The position numbers and the translations under genes were made by a program. Shown here piece after piece: positions 1 to 8,340 of a stretch of DNA of 64,000 nt. Position 1 is the first letter of the stretch. Every line of letters starts with the position of its first letter. The stretch comes from Rhizobium sp. BK251 (lineage in GTDB: Bacteria; Pseudomonadota; Alphaproteobacteria; Rhizobiales; Rhizobiaceae). The stretch covers positions 62,001 to 126,000 of the forward strand of contig NZ_SLUQ01000013.1 of the NCBI RefSeq assembly GCF_004345245.1, given 5' to 3'. A model generated the notes under the pieces. The model did not search any database. It had not been told where the DNA came from and was given only the letters and a program-made list of their open reading frames with translations.

Positions 1-1
1 G

Positions 2-544
2 GCGGGCAAGCTGCTCAAGGATTTCGAGGCGGGCCTCTGGCGCGAAGCAGGCAAGGACGCGGCGCCTGTCGACACTTCCGCACCGCTGCGCCTCATCGAG
101 ACGAAGGTCAGCCCGGCCTGGGTCGACTACAATGGCCATATGACCGAACACCGCTACCTGCAGGTCTTTGGCGATACGTCCGACGCGCTGCTGCGCCTCA
201 TCGGCGTCGACCTCGCCTATGTGGAGGCGGGCAACAGCTACTACACAGTCGAAACGCATATTCGAAATCTCGGTGAGGCAAAGCTCGGCCAGGCGATCCA
301 TTCGACCTGCCAGGTCCTGTCGCTGGACGAGAAGCGGCTGCATGTCTTCCACACGATCCACGACACGGCGAGCGGTGAGACGATCGCGACGGCCGAGCAT
401 ATGCTGCTGCACGTAGACACGAAGGCCGGCAAGGCCGTGCCCGCACCGGAGGAGGTACTGGGTAAGGGGAGAAAGATTGCCGAGGCCCACGCAAGACTGG
501 CCCAGCCCGAGGGGATCGGCAGACATGTGGGGCAGAAACGATAG
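2..544 (+). CDS. L-carnitine dehydrogenase C-terminal thioesterase domain (partial, 5' end outside window)
   Basis: The reading frame is open from base 2, so only the C-terminal 180 residues are present. After a linker they read VDYNGHMTEHRYLQVF, the hot-dog thioesterase (4HBT) entry motif, followed by the rest of a single hot-dog fold. In rhizobia, L-carnitine 3-dehydrogenase (3-hydroxyacyl-CoA dehydrogenase fold) carries such a fused thioesterase, thought to act on betainyl-CoA. The CaiD-like gene three places downstream fits this reading. An internal ATG at 140 lies inside the domain motif and is not the start. A stand-alone thioesterase cannot be formally excluded because the N-terminus is missing. 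The next gene follows after 9 bases, so this is the first visible gene of the operon. Confidence 0.72.
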   Translation, partial: AGKLLKDFEAGLWREAGKDAAPVDTSAPLRLIETKVSPAWVDYNGHMTEHRYLQVFGDTSDALLRLIGVDLAYVEAGNSYYTVETHIRNLGEAKLGQAIHSTCQVLSLDEKRLHVFHTIHDTASGETIATAEHMLLHVDTKAGKAVPAPEEVLGKGRKIAEAHARLAQPEGIGRHVGQKR

Positions 545-553
545 GAGGGGGCA

Positions 554-1714
554 ATGAATTTCGGTCTGACCGAAGAGCAGGAAATGATCGTCAAGACGGT
601 GCGGGACTTCGTCGAGACGGAGATCTACCCGCATGAGGCCGAAGTCGAGAAGACCGGCATCGTGCCGCGTGAACTCGGCCAGGAGATCGCGCGCAAGTGC
701 GTCGATCTCGGCTTCTACGCCTGCGGCTTCCCCGAAGAGGTCGGCGGCGCCGGCCTCGATCACCTGACCTTCACGCTTGTCGAGCGTGAGCTTGGCCGCG
801 GGTCGATGGGGCTCACTGTCTTCTTCGGCCGGCCCTCCGGAATCCTGATGGCCTGCGAGGGCGAGCAGCGCGAGCGATATCTCCTGCCGGCCGTGCGTGG
901 CGAGAAGATCGATGCGCTGGCAATCACGGAACCGGACGCCGGTTCCGACATGCGCGGCATGAAATGCGCCGCTCGGCCGGACGGCCCCGACTGGATCCTC
1001 AACGGCACCAAGCACTTTATCTCTCACGCAGATGTGGCTGACTTCGTTATCGTTTTCGCCGCAACCGGCGAAGAGGAAACGCCGAAGGGCCTCAAGAAGA
1101 AGATCACCGCCTTTCTTGTCGATCGCGGCACACCCGGCTTCGAGATCAACAGGGGCTACGAGTCAGTCTCGCACCGCGGCTATCACAACTGCATCCTGAA
1201 CTTCTCCGATTGCCGCCTGCCCGCGGCTCAGGTGTTGGGTGAGGTCCACGGCGGCTTCGACATCGCAAATCAGTGGCTGTACGGCACGAGGCTGACGGTC
1301 GCCGCCACCTGTGTCGGCCGGGCGCGCCGCGCCTTCGACCTTGCCCTGCCCTATGCTGCCGAGCGCAAGCAGTTCGGCAAACCGATCGGCACCAACCAGG
1401 GCGTCTCCTTCAAGCTCGCCGACATGGTGACCGAGATCGACGCTGCCGACTGGCTGACGCTGGCCGCCGCCTGGCGCCTCGACCAGGGCCTGCCCGCAAA
1501 TCGCGAGATCGCTTCCGCCAAGCTCTATGCCTCCGAGATGCTGGCCCGCGTCACCGACGAGGCGATCCAGATCTTCGGCGGCATGGGCCTGATGGACGAC
1601 CTGCCGCTCGCACGCCTCTGGCGCGACGCCCGCGTCGAGCGCATCTGGGACGGAACCTCGGAGATCCAGCGCCACATCATCAGCCGCGACCTGCTGCGGC
1701 CGTTCGGAGCGTAA
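554..1714 (+). CDS. Acyl-CoA dehydrogenase (CaiA-like, carnitine/betaine-CoA operon)
   Basis: A 386-residue FAD-dependent acyl-CoA dehydrogenase of normal family length. It has the N-terminal helical domain (from LTEEQEMIV), the central beta domain with AITEPDAGSD near residue 122, and the C-terminal signature WDGTSEIQR at 365-373. In many members the catalytic base is the Glu of YEGT in that motif; here the position is Asp366. The family oxidises or reduces the alpha-beta bond of acyl-CoAs. Next to CaiD and a CoA ligase it probably works on a trimethylammonium-butyryl/crotonobetainyl-CoA, but substrate is inferred from neighbours only. AGGAGGGGG sits just upstream of the ATG. The downstream gene starts 4 bases after the stop. 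Confidence 0.88.
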   Translation: MNFGLTEEQEMIVKTVRDFVETEIYPHEAEVEKTGIVPRELGQEIARKCVDLGFYACGFPEEVGGAGLDHLTFTLVERELGRGSMGLTVFFGRPSGILMACEGEQRERYLLPAVRGEKIDALAITEPDAGSDMRGMKCAARPDGPDWILNGTKHFISHADVADFVIVFAATGEEETPKGLKKKITAFLVDRGTPGFEINRGYESVSHRGYHNCILNFSDCRLPAAQVLGEVHGGFDIANQWLYGTRLTVAATCVGRARRAFDLALPYAAERKQFGKPIGTNQGVSFKLADMVTEIDAADWLTLAAAWRLDQGLPANREIASAKLYASEMLARVTDEAIQIFGGMGLMDDLPLARLWRDARVERIWDGTSEIQRHIISRDLLRPFGA

Positions 1715-1718
1715 ACTT

Positions 1719-3776
1719 ATGCCGACGCACTCGCTCGATCGCCTGATAAGACCGAAATCGATCGCCGTCTTCGGCGGCAAGGAGGCGCGGCGCGTCATCG
1801 AGCAATGTGACCGGATGGGATTTGCAGGCGAGATATGGCCGGTTCATCCGAAACTTGAAGAAGTGCTTGGAAGGCGGTGCTATCGCTCGGTCGCCGATTT
1901 GCCGGCCGCGCCGGATGCCGCCTTTGTCGGCGTCAACCGCACGCTCACGATCGACATCGTCCAAGAACTTGCCGCACGCGGCGCCGGCGGCGCAGTCTGC
2001 TATGCCTCCGGCTTTCGCGAGGCCGTCGCGGAACTTGCCGACGGAAGCGACCTGCAGGAGGCCCTGGTCTCGGCGGCCGGCGACATGCCAATCATCGGGC
2101 CGAACTGCTACGGCCTCATCAACGCGCTGGACGGCGCGCTCCTCTGGCCGGACCAGCACGGCATGCAGCGCGCCGAGGGTGGCGTCGCCATCCTCACCCA
2201 GTCGTCGAACATCGCGATCAACCTCTCCATGCAGACCCGCGGCCTGCCGCTCGCCTATCTCATGACGGCGGGCAACCAGGCGCAGACGGGGCTTTCCGAT
2301 CTTGCCTGCGCCGTGCTGGAGGATCCTCGCGTCACCGCGGTCGGCCTCCACATCGAGGGCTTCGACAGCCTTGCGGCACTCCAGCGCCTCGCAGCCCGCG
2401 CCCGGGAACTCCGCAAGCCGGTAGTGGCGCTCAAGGTCGGCAAGTCGGAGGCCGCCCAAAAGGCAACGGTTTCGCACACCGCCTCGCTCGCGGGCAGCAA
2501 CGCGGTTTCCATAGCGATCCTCGACCGCCTCGGTATCGGCCGCGTCGAGACGCTGCCGGAAATGATCGAGACGCTGAAGCTGCTCCACACGCACGGGCCG
2601 CTGAAAAGCTTCGACATCTCCTCGATGAGCTGCTCCGGCGGCGAGGCATCACTGATCTCGGATGCCGCCGTCGGACGCCGGGTAAACTTCCGCACACTGC
2701 TGCCGGAACAGCTGCCGCCGCTGCGCGAAACGCTCGGCGCGATGGTCACGCTTTCGAACCCGCTCGACTACCACACCTTCGTCTGGGGCGACCTCGTTCG
2801 CCAGACGGAGGCTTTTTCGGCCATGTTCGCAGGTGGCTACGCCCTCAATCTGCTCATTCTCGATTTCCCCCGTGCCGACCGCTGCAACGGAGCGGACTGG
2901 GTTACAACAATGGACGCGGTGACGGCAGCCGCAAAGGCGACCGGCGCCGCGGCGGGCATCGTCGCAACGCTCGGCGAGAACATGCCTGAACAGGTCGCCT
3001 TGCGCCTGCTCGCGGCAGGCGTCGTTCCCTTCTGCGGCATCAGCGAAGCGCTCGCCGCAGCCGAGGTGGCAGCCACGATCGGCGCGGCCTGGGAACGCGC
3101 ACCACCTGCCCCGCTTCTCGATGCCGCGCTGGAAGCGGGCGAAAGCACGATCCTCAGCGAGGCGAGCTCCAAGGGCGAACTGGCTGCCTTTGACATCCCG
3201 GTTCCGCTGGGCCGCAGCGCACCGACGCCTGAAGAAGCCATGCGTGTTGCCGCCGACATCGGCTTCCCCGTCGCGCTCAAGGGTACGGGCGTTGCCCACA
3301 AGACCGAGGCGGGCGCCGTCAGGCTCAATCTCCGATCCGGGGAGGACGTCATGGAGGCCGCGGTTGCCATGCGCGGTGTCGCCGATGGCTATCTTGTGGA
3401 GCGCATGGTCGAGAGGCCGGTGGCGGAGTTCATCGTCGGCGCGGTACGCGATCCGGTGGCCGGGCTGGTGCTGACGATCGGCGCCGGCGGCGTCTTGGTT
3501 GAGCTCCTCGACGACTCTGCAATTCTAATGCTTCCCACCACGAAGAATGATATTTTAAGAGCTGTTTCCAGCCTCAAGGCAAGGAAGCTGATCGAGGGGT
3601 ATCGTGGTGCGCCGAAGGGGGATCTGAAGGCGTTGGTCGAAGCCATTGCAGCGGTCGCGAATTATGTCGTCGCAAATGCCTCGAGGCTGGAGGAACTCGA
3701 CGTCAATCCGTTGATGGTCCTGCCCGAAGGCAAGGGCGTCGTCGCGGCGGATGCGCTTGTCAAGCGAAGGAGATAG
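1719..3776 (+). CDS. Acetate--CoA ligase family protein (NDP-forming acyl-CoA synthetase)
   Basis: A 685-residue protein with the fused architecture of NDP-forming acyl-CoA synthetases: CoA-binding Rossmann domain (about 1-130), succinyl-CoA-ligase-like domains (about 145-450) and a C-terminal ATP-grasp domain (about 470-685, with VALKGTGVAHKTEAGAV). The phosphohistidine region SHTASLAG near residue 253 is intact. It would activate a carboxylate with CoA using ATP. In this operon it takes the place of CaiC, presumably charging carnitine, crotonobetaine or butyrobetaine, but the substrate is inferred. It is tightly packed between the dehydrogenase and the hydratase, so co-transcription is likely. 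Confidence 0.85.
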   Translation: MPTHSLDRLIRPKSIAVFGGKEARRVIEQCDRMGFAGEIWPVHPKLEEVLGRRCYRSVADLPAAPDAAFVGVNRTLTIDIVQELAARGAGGAVCYASGFREAVAELADGSDLQEALVSAAGDMPIIGPNCYGLINALDGALLWPDQHGMQRAEGGVAILTQSSNIAINLSMQTRGLPLAYLMTAGNQAQTGLSDLACAVLEDPRVTAVGLHIEGFDSLAALQRLAARARELRKPVVALKVGKSEAAQKATVSHTASLAGSNAVSIAILDRLGIGRVETLPEMIETLKLLHTHGPLKSFDISSMSCSGGEASLISDAAVGRRVNFRTLLPEQLPPLRETLGAMVTLSNPLDYHTFVWGDLVRQTEAFSAMFAGGYALNLLILDFPRADRCNGADWVTTMDAVTAAAKATGAAAGIVATLGENMPEQVALRLLAAGVVPFCGISEALAAAEVAATIGAAWERAPPAPLLDAALEAGESTILSEASSKGELAAFDIPVPLGRSAPTPEEAMRVAADIGFPVALKGTGVAHKTEAGAVRLNLRSGEDVMEAAVAMRGVADGYLVERMVERPVAEFIVGAVRDPVAGLVLTIGAGGVLVELLDDSAILMLPTTKNDILRAVSSLKARKLIEGYRGAPKGDLKALVEAIAAVANYVVANASRLEELDVNPLMVLPEGKGVVAADALVKRRR

Positions 3777-3782
3777 CAGGAG

Positions 3783-4565
3783 TTGAGCGGCCCCATCTGT
3801 ACCAGACGCGTCGGCGGCATTTTCGAGGTCACCATCGACCGCCCCAAGGCAAATGCCATAGATCTCGAGACAAGCCGCCTCATGGGCGATATCTTCCGCG
3901 ATTTCCGTGACGACCCCGATTTGCGCGTGGCGATCATCACAGGCGCAGGCGAAAAATTCTTCTCGGCAGGGTGGGACCTGAAAGCCGCCGCAGCGGGCGA
4001 TGCTGTCGACGGCGACTATGGCATCGGCGGCTTTGGGGGCCTGCAGGAACTGCGTGACCTCAACAAGCCGGTGATTGCCGCCGTCAACGGCATCTGCTGC
4101 GGAGGCGGGCTCGAGATCGCACTCTCCGCCGATCTCATCCTCGCCGCCAACCACGCGACCTTCGCCCTGCCGGAAATCCGCTCGGGCACGGTTGCCGACG
4201 CCGCCTCGATCAAGCTGCCGAAACGCATCCCCTATCACATCGCCATGGACATGCTCCTGACCGGCCGCTGGCTCGATGCCGAAGAGGCAAGCCGCTGGGG
4301 CTTCGTCAACGAACTGCACCCGGCAGAACGGCTGATGCCCCGCGCCTGGGAGCTCGCGCATCTTCTGGAGAACGGTCCACCGCTCGTCTACGCCGCCATC
4401 AAGGAGATCGTGCGCGAGGCGGAGGCCATGAACTTCCAGACGGCGCTGAACAAGATCACCAAGCGGCAATTCGCGACCGTGGACGTGCTCTATTCGAGCG
4501 AGGACCAGCTCGAGGGCGCTCGTGCCTTCGCCGAGAAGCGCGACCCGGTCTGGAAGGGCAAATGA
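3783..4565 (+). CDS. caiD: Carnitinyl-CoA dehydratase / crotonobetainyl-CoA hydratase
   Basis: A 260-residue crotonase-fold protein. The oxyanion-hole segments FSAGWDLKAA (about residues 60-69) and GICCGGGLEIAL (about 102-113) are present, and the C-terminus AFAEKRDPVWKGK is very close to that of enterobacterial CaiD. It would interconvert carnitinyl-CoA and crotonobetainyl-CoA. The chosen start is a TTG at 3783, with AAGGAG at 3766-3771 upstream and only 6 bases after the preceding stop; no in-frame ATG fits the conserved N-terminus. It is the last gene of the operon and faces the ACT-domain gene tail to tail. Confidence 0.85.
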   Translation: MSGPICTRRVGGIFEVTIDRPKANAIDLETSRLMGDIFRDFRDDPDLRVAIITGAGEKFFSAGWDLKAAAAGDAVDGDYGIGGFGGLQELRDLNKPVIAAVNGICCGGGLEIALSADLILAANHATFALPEIRSGTVADAASIKLPKRIPYHIAMDMLLTGRWLDAEEASRWGFVNELHPAERLMPRAWELAHLLENGPPLVYAAIKEIVREAEAMNFQTALNKITKRQFATVDVLYSSEDQLEGARAFAEKRDPVWKGK

Positions 4566-4586
4566 GCGCAGGCTGCGGGAGTACGA

Positions 4587-4604
4587 CCTCCTCTCAGTGA
4601 GAGG
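4587..4604. terminator. Short hairpin between convergent caiD and ACT-domain genes
   Basis: CCTCTC-AGT-GAGAGG forms a perfect 6-bp stem (4590-4604) in the 28-base gap between two convergent genes, overlapping the last codons of the minus-strand gene. No clear T-run follows on either strand, so terminator function is only suggested by position. Confidence 0.3.
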
Positions 4605-4998
4605 CCGAAAGCGACCTCAACGCTGCCACGGCCCTTTCGGCATCCGCCGTGGGGACAAAGATGTGATCGTGATAGTAACCCGCAACGACGTTGGCGCTGA
4701 TGCCCTCCTTCGTCAGCGCGGCAGATACCGCAGCCGTCAGCCCGACGGCCTCCAGTGAAGAATGCACGTTCAGCGTGATGCAGCGCATCGCAATCCCGGC
4801 GCCGAGGCCCGCATTGCCGGCTGCCTCTATCGGTAGGATGAGCGTCACCCCCTCGACCTCATGGAAGATACCGATTGGCTGGAGTTGCAGATATTGATCC
4901 AGGCTGCCCGCCGGCACCGTGCAATAGACGAATTCGCCCTCAACGAGGCTCGGCTCCATGCTGGCGAGCAGCACCGAAAGGTCGGTAATCCCGGTCAT
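4594..4998 (-). CDS. ACT domain-containing protein
   Basis: A 134-residue protein starting MTGITDLSVLLASM, made of two ACT-like halves (about 1-65 and 66-134, the latter with SLEAVGLTAAVSAALTKEGIS and VPTADAERAVAAL). Stand-alone tandem ACT proteins of this type bind small ligands such as amino acids; no catalytic residues are apparent. The start was set at 4998 because the ATG overlaps the upstream esterase stop in an ATGA arrangement, implying translational coupling. A longer upstream frame would only read the esterase gene in the wrong frame. Partner and ligand are unknown. Confidence 0.8.
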   Translation of the reverse strand: MTGITDLSVLLASMEPSLVEGEFVYCTVPAGSLDQYLQLQPIGIFHEVEGVTLILPIEAAGNAGLGAGIAMRCITLNVHSSLEAVGLTAAVSAALTKEGISANVVAGYYHDHIFVPTADAERAVAALRSLSASH

Positions 4999-5930
4999 CG
5001 CGCTTCGCTGCCTGCCATCCGGCTCACTGCAGCGCAGAGCGCCCCAAAGCCTTCCCGGGCGCCGTCGCTCATGTGGCGGGCACGCAGCCATGCATGCACC
5101 ATCTGGGGCTCCTCGCGGAACGAGACCTGGACACCGGCCTCGGCAAGGCGCGCGGCATAGGCCCTGCCATCATCGCGCAGCGGGTCGAAATGCGCGACAC
5201 TGACGTAAGTCGGCGGCAGGTCGGAGAAGGACTTGGAAAGAAGCGGATGGGCGACCGGCTCGTCTGAGGGTGCCCGAAGGATCGCCTTGTAATAGCAGAC
5301 GTCGGCGGTCGTCAGCCCCGGGGCATCGGCCATCTCCACGTAGGATCCGGAGACGAGATCGCCGCCGAGGACGGGGTAAACGAGCGCCTGCCCCGCAATG
5401 CCGTGCAGGCCTTCGTCGCGTACCCGCAATGCCAGTCCAGCGGCGAGATTACCCCCTGCGCTGTCGCCGATGAGCACGACCTTCTTCCCATCTCCCAGGA
5501 GCAGCTTCAGCACGGTGAAGCAATCATCGCTCTGGGCCGGCCAGACATGCTCGGGCGCCAGGCGATAATCGACTGATATCAACTGGGCGCCGGCATGGTC
5601 TGCAATCTCTGCGCAGATCGCGTGATGGCTTTGCAACGAACCGACTACATAGCCCCCACCATGCAGGTAGAGGAGCCGCGTTCCGGTGCGCAGTTCCTTC
5701 GGCTGATAGCGACGTGTCGGGATCGTGCCGATGGTTTCGTCGACCACCGCCATTCCTTCCGGCGGCGGGCGGTCGAACCGGGCGCAGAGCGCGTCATACC
5801 ATTGCCGCTGCTGCTCGATCGATGCGCTCACAGCATCGGGCGGATAAAAGGATTCACAGACTGCGAGGAATTCCAGGATTCCGCCTTCGTCCGGCATAGG
5901 CCCTGCTGGGGTGTCAATCGCTGCGGACAT
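4995..5930 (-). CDS. Alpha/beta hydrolase (hormone-sensitive lipase-type esterase)
   Basis: A 311-residue alpha/beta hydrolase of the HSL family. It has the oxyanion-hole motif HGGGYVVGS near residue 90, the nucleophile elbow GDSAGGNLA near 160, an acid in HFDPLRDD and a histidine in MVHAW near the C-terminus, so the catalytic triad looks complete. It should hydrolyse short-chain carboxyl esters or lactones; the substrate is unknown. The start at 5930 follows GAGGGAG; in-frame codons further upstream lack such a site. It is coupled to the ACT gene by a 4-base overlap and is divergent from nasT. Confidence 0.87.
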   Translation of the reverse strand: MSAAIDTPAGPMPDEGGILEFLAVCESFYPPDAVSASIEQQRQWYDALCARFDRPPPEGMAVVDETIGTIPTRRYQPKELRTGTRLLYLHGGGYVVGSLQSHHAICAEIADHAGAQLISVDYRLAPEHVWPAQSDDCFTVLKLLLGDGKKVVLIGDSAGGNLAAGLALRVRDEGLHGIAGQALVYPVLGGDLVSGSYVEMADAPGLTTADVCYYKAILRAPSDEPVAHPLLSKSFSDLPPTYVSVAHFDPLRDDGRAYAARLAEAGVQVSFREEPQMVHAWLRARHMSDGAREGFGALCAAVSRMAGSEAR

Positions 5931-6100
5931 GGCTCCCTCCTCGGCTTCATGCCGGTCGTCAATCCGCCGATTCACGAACCGCGGTCGACTCACCTTATAT
6001 TCCGACAGTCCGGAAGAAAACGCCCAGCTAGGTCTTGCGGGCCGACACCTCGCGAATTGCTGCATTGCAAACCCTGCCATGCTGCTGCAAGAATGCGTCT

Positions 6101-6688
6101 ATGCCGCACCGTGACCTGACCATTCTTGTCATCGATGAGAACGCGATCCGTGCCTCGATCATCGAGGAGGGTCTGCGCGAGGCCGGCCACGGCAACGTCA
6201 CTGTTATCCACGAGGTCCATGGCGTCGCGCGCATCATCGACACACTGCGCCCCGACGTCATCGTCATCGATATCGAAAACCCGAACCGCGACATGATGGA
6301 GCATCTGTTCCAGCTGACGCGGACGGTCGGGCGGCCGATCGCCATGTTCGTCGACCGCTCCGATACGGCCTCGATCGAGGCCGCTGTAGAAGCGGGCGTC
6401 TCGGCCTATATCGTCGACGGACTGAAGAAGGAGCGGGTGAAGCCGATCCTCGACATGGCCGTCAGCCGCTTCAACGCTTTCAGCCGCCTTCAGCGCGAAC
6501 TCGCCGACGCCAAGTCGGCGCTGGAGGAGAGAAAGGTGATCGAGCGCGCCAAAGGCATCTTGATGAAGTTGCGCGGCCTTTCCGAAGAGGAAGCCTTCGC
6601 GCTGCTTCGCCAGACCGCGATGAACGAGAAGAAGAAGATGTCCGACATCGCGCAGAGCGTCGTAACAGCAGCAGGGCTGCTGATGTGA
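6101..6688 (+). CDS. nasT: NasT: ANTAR-domain antiterminator of nitrate/nitrite assimilation
   Basis: A 195-residue two-domain protein. Residues 1-125 form a receiver-like domain (TILVIDEN at the start; Asp57 in VIVIDIEN at the phosphoacceptor position) and about 133-190 form an ANTAR RNA-binding domain (VIERAKGILMKLRGLSEEEAF...MSDIA). In the NasST family, NasS holds NasT inactive until nitrate or nitrite binds, then NasT binds a two-hairpin leader RNA and prevents termination. The nasS-like gene follows directly and a candidate target leader lies before nrtA. Start chosen at 6101, the first ATG giving the conserved N-terminus; its ribosome site is weak. Divergent from the esterase. Confidence 0.9.
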   Translation: MPHRDLTILVIDENAIRASIIEEGLREAGHGNVTVIHEVHGVARIIDTLRPDVIVIDIENPNRDMMEHLFQLTRTVGRPIAMFVDRSDTASIEAAVEAGVSAYIVDGLKKERVKPILDMAVSRFNAFSRLQRELADAKSALEERKVIERAKGILMKLRGLSEEEAFALLRQTAMNEKKKMSDIAQSVVTAAGLLM

Positions 6689-6728
6689 TGCGGGAACATG
6701 CGGCAACGACGATCCGGAGGAAACCGGA

Positions 6729-8012
6729 GTGGATATGACGATGAGCAGCAGCACCTCAGGAAGCAACCTCGCCTCCTCGTCCCGTCTTGCGGGAGAGGGA
6801 TCGAAGGTACTGCGCGCCGGCTTCATTCCCCTTGTCGATGCCTCGGTGCTGATCGCCGCTGCAGAATTCGGCTTTGCCCGTAAGGAAGGATTGACGCTCG
6901 ATCTCGTCAAGGACGTCTCCTGGGCCAATGTCCGCGACCGGCTCGCCTTCCGCCAGTTCGACATCGCTCACATGCTCTCGCCGATGCCGGTCGCCTCGAT
7001 GCTCGGCCTCGGCTCCAACCCCTCGCCGACCATCACACCCTTCTCGCTCGGGCGTGGCGGCAATGCCATCACGCTCTCGACACGGCTTTATGCCCGGATG
7101 CAGGAGGAAGGCAAACTGGCCGAAACGGCGAGCGCAATGGAAAGTGCCCGCGCCCTTGCCAAAGTCGCGCGCAGCATGCGCCAGCACGGCGAGCCTTTGC
7201 TTACGCTCGGCATGACCTACCCCTTCTCGTCCCACAACTACGAATTCCGCTACTGGCTCGCTGCCGGCGGCATCGATCCGGACGGGGACGTCAAGCTCGT
7301 GGTCGTCCCTCCGCCCTTGACCTCGGACGCGCTCGCGGCAGGTGCGATAGACGGTTTCTGCGTCGGCGCGCCGTGGAACATGGTCGCCTCCGAGCGCGGC
7401 GTCGGCCGCATCGTCGCTACCAAGCAGGATATCTGGCCCTCCGCACCGGAGAAGGTGATCGGCATGCGGCCCGAATGGGCGGAAGCCAATGCGGAGACCG
7501 TCTCGCGCCTGATCGTCGCGCTCGATGCCGCCGCCCGCTGGTGCGATCGCCCGGACAACCATGATGCTCTCGCTGAGGTGCTTGCCGAGGCAAGGTATAT
7601 TTCCGCGCCAGTCGAGATCATTCGTCGCGTCCTGGCGGGAGAGTTCAGCCTCGACGCCAAGGGTAACCGTCGCATCATCGACAACTACTTCACCTTCCAT
7701 TCCGGCTTTGCGAACTATCCGCGGCCGAGCCAGGCGCTCTGGATCTACAGCCAGATGATCCGCTGGGGGCAGAGCACTTTCTCCCCGGCGTCCATGCAGG
7801 CCGCCGCATCTGCGTTTCGTCCCGACCTCTACCGCGCTGCGCTTGGCGCCGATGCCGCGCCCTCGGATGATGACGTCCGCATCGAAGGTGCGGCCGATGG
7901 CGACCATTTCATGGACGGCCACGTCTTCGTTCCGTCGCAGATGCAGGGCTATGTCGAGGGTTTCGAGGTCAGAACCCGCGAGCGGACATCCTCCCCAGGC
8001 GACGATTTCTAG
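6729..8012 (+). CDS. nasS: NasS: cytoplasmic nitrate/nitrite sensor (NrtA/CmpA-like)
   Basis: A 427-residue periplasmic-binding-protein-fold protein of the NrtA/CmpA family (VLRAGFIPLVDASVLIAAAEFG; FDIAHMLSPMPVAS; FRYWLAAGGIDPDGD). Unlike the paralogue at 8380 it has no signal peptide or twin-arginine motif, only a Ser-rich N-terminus, which points to a cytoplasmic sensor and not a transport protein. Its position directly after nasT supports the NasS assignment. GTG at 6729 is preceded by GGAGG at 6716-6720; ATG codons at 6735 and 6741 are alternatives. It probably sequesters NasT when nitrate is absent. Confidence 0.87.
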   Translation: MDMTMSSSTSGSNLASSSRLAGEGSKVLRAGFIPLVDASVLIAAAEFGFARKEGLTLDLVKDVSWANVRDRLAFRQFDIAHMLSPMPVASMLGLGSNPSPTITPFSLGRGGNAITLSTRLYARMQEEGKLAETASAMESARALAKVARSMRQHGEPLLTLGMTYPFSSHNYEFRYWLAAGGIDPDGDVKLVVVPPPLTSDALAAGAIDGFCVGAPWNMVASERGVGRIVATKQDIWPSAPEKVIGMRPEWAEANAETVSRLIVALDAAARWCDRPDNHDALAEVLAEARYISAPVEIIRRVLAGEFSLDAKGNRRIIDNYFTFHSGFANYPRPSQALWIYSQMIRWGQSTFSPASMQAAASAFRPDLYRAALGADAAPSDDDVRIEGAADGDHFMDGHVFVPSQMQGYVEGFEVRTRERTSSPGDDF

Positions 8013-8180
8013 CCTCGTTGCAGGCAGGCCGCTGCTCAGATTTCACGCATCGCAATTTGCTGCGCCGCAAGCAAAAGCACAAAATATCACCACACAGGCC
8101 AATTGCCCTGAATATGTGCACCCTCACATTTCATCTGTTTTTCCGATAAATTTCAATTACCTAAATAAACGAATGCAATC
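8013..8180. other. Intergenic region upstream of the sigma-54 promoter
   Basis: AT-richer non-coding stretch between nasS and the sigma-54 core promoter. It would have to hold the NtrC-type enhancer. I see one TGTGCACC at 8115-8122, resembling half of an NtrC site and about 90 bases before the predicted transcription start, and an imperfect inverted repeat TTGC/GCAA near 8056-8071. No full NtrC palindrome is obvious by eye. Confidence 0.3.
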
Positions 8181-8196
8181 TGGCACGCCGCTTGCG
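8181..8196 (+). promoter_or_regulatory. Sigma-54 (RpoN) promoter of the nrt-nir-nas operon
   Basis: TGGCACGCCGCTTGCG matches the -24/-12 consensus TGGCACG-N4-TTGC, with GG (8182-8183) and GC (8194-8195) separated by exactly 10 bases as sigma-54 requires. Predicted transcription start is about 8207. Sigma-54/NtrC control ties nitrate assimilation to nitrogen limitation, as known for Klebsiella nas genes. It lies 184 bases upstream of the nrtA start. Confidence 0.85.
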
Positions 8197-8206
8197 TGGC
8201 TATTTG

Positions 8207-8340
8207 CGCTGCGGTCAACGGCGACCGGGGCGAAGCCGAACGCGCGATAAGCGTTCGCAAGAGACATCGACGTCGCAAGGTTTTTGCTGTCCGGGATTCC
8301 TCCTTATCCCGCAGACGCAAATCCCGAGCGGCGTTTTTTT
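8207..8340 (+). promoter_or_regulatory. Candidate NasT (ANTAR) antitermination leader
   Basis: The predicted untranslated leader begins with hairpin P1: stem CGGTC (8212-8216) / GACCG (8223-8227) and hexaloop AACGGC with A at position 1 and G at position 4, the ANTAR recognition rule. A second hexaloop ATCGAC (8266-8271), also A1/G4, is closed by GAC/GTC (8263-8265/8272-8274), with a further G-C pair beyond a mismatch. Between them lies a 7-bp hairpin CGAACGC/GCGTTCG (8237-8257). The intrinsic terminator at 8286-8340 follows. P1 is convincing; P2 is short and does not visibly overlap the terminator arm, so the exact switch is uncertain. Confidence 0.65.
8286..8340 (+). terminator. Intrinsic terminator in the nrtA leader
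   Basis: Left arm GCTGT-C-CGGGATT (8286-8298) pairs with AATCCCG-A-GCGGC (8320-8332), giving about 12 pairs with one internal mismatch and two G-U pairs, followed by seven T residues at 8334-8340. An alternative stem CGGGAT/ATCCCG (8292-8311 region) would disrupt it. It ends 39 bases before the nrtA start codon, the placement expected of a regulated leader terminator. Confidence 0.75.

Noticed and set aside
8115-8122. TGTGCACC as an NtrC-binding site
   Set aside because: Only one half of the TGCACC-N-GGTGCA palindrome is present. Noted in the intergenic entry but not called as a site.
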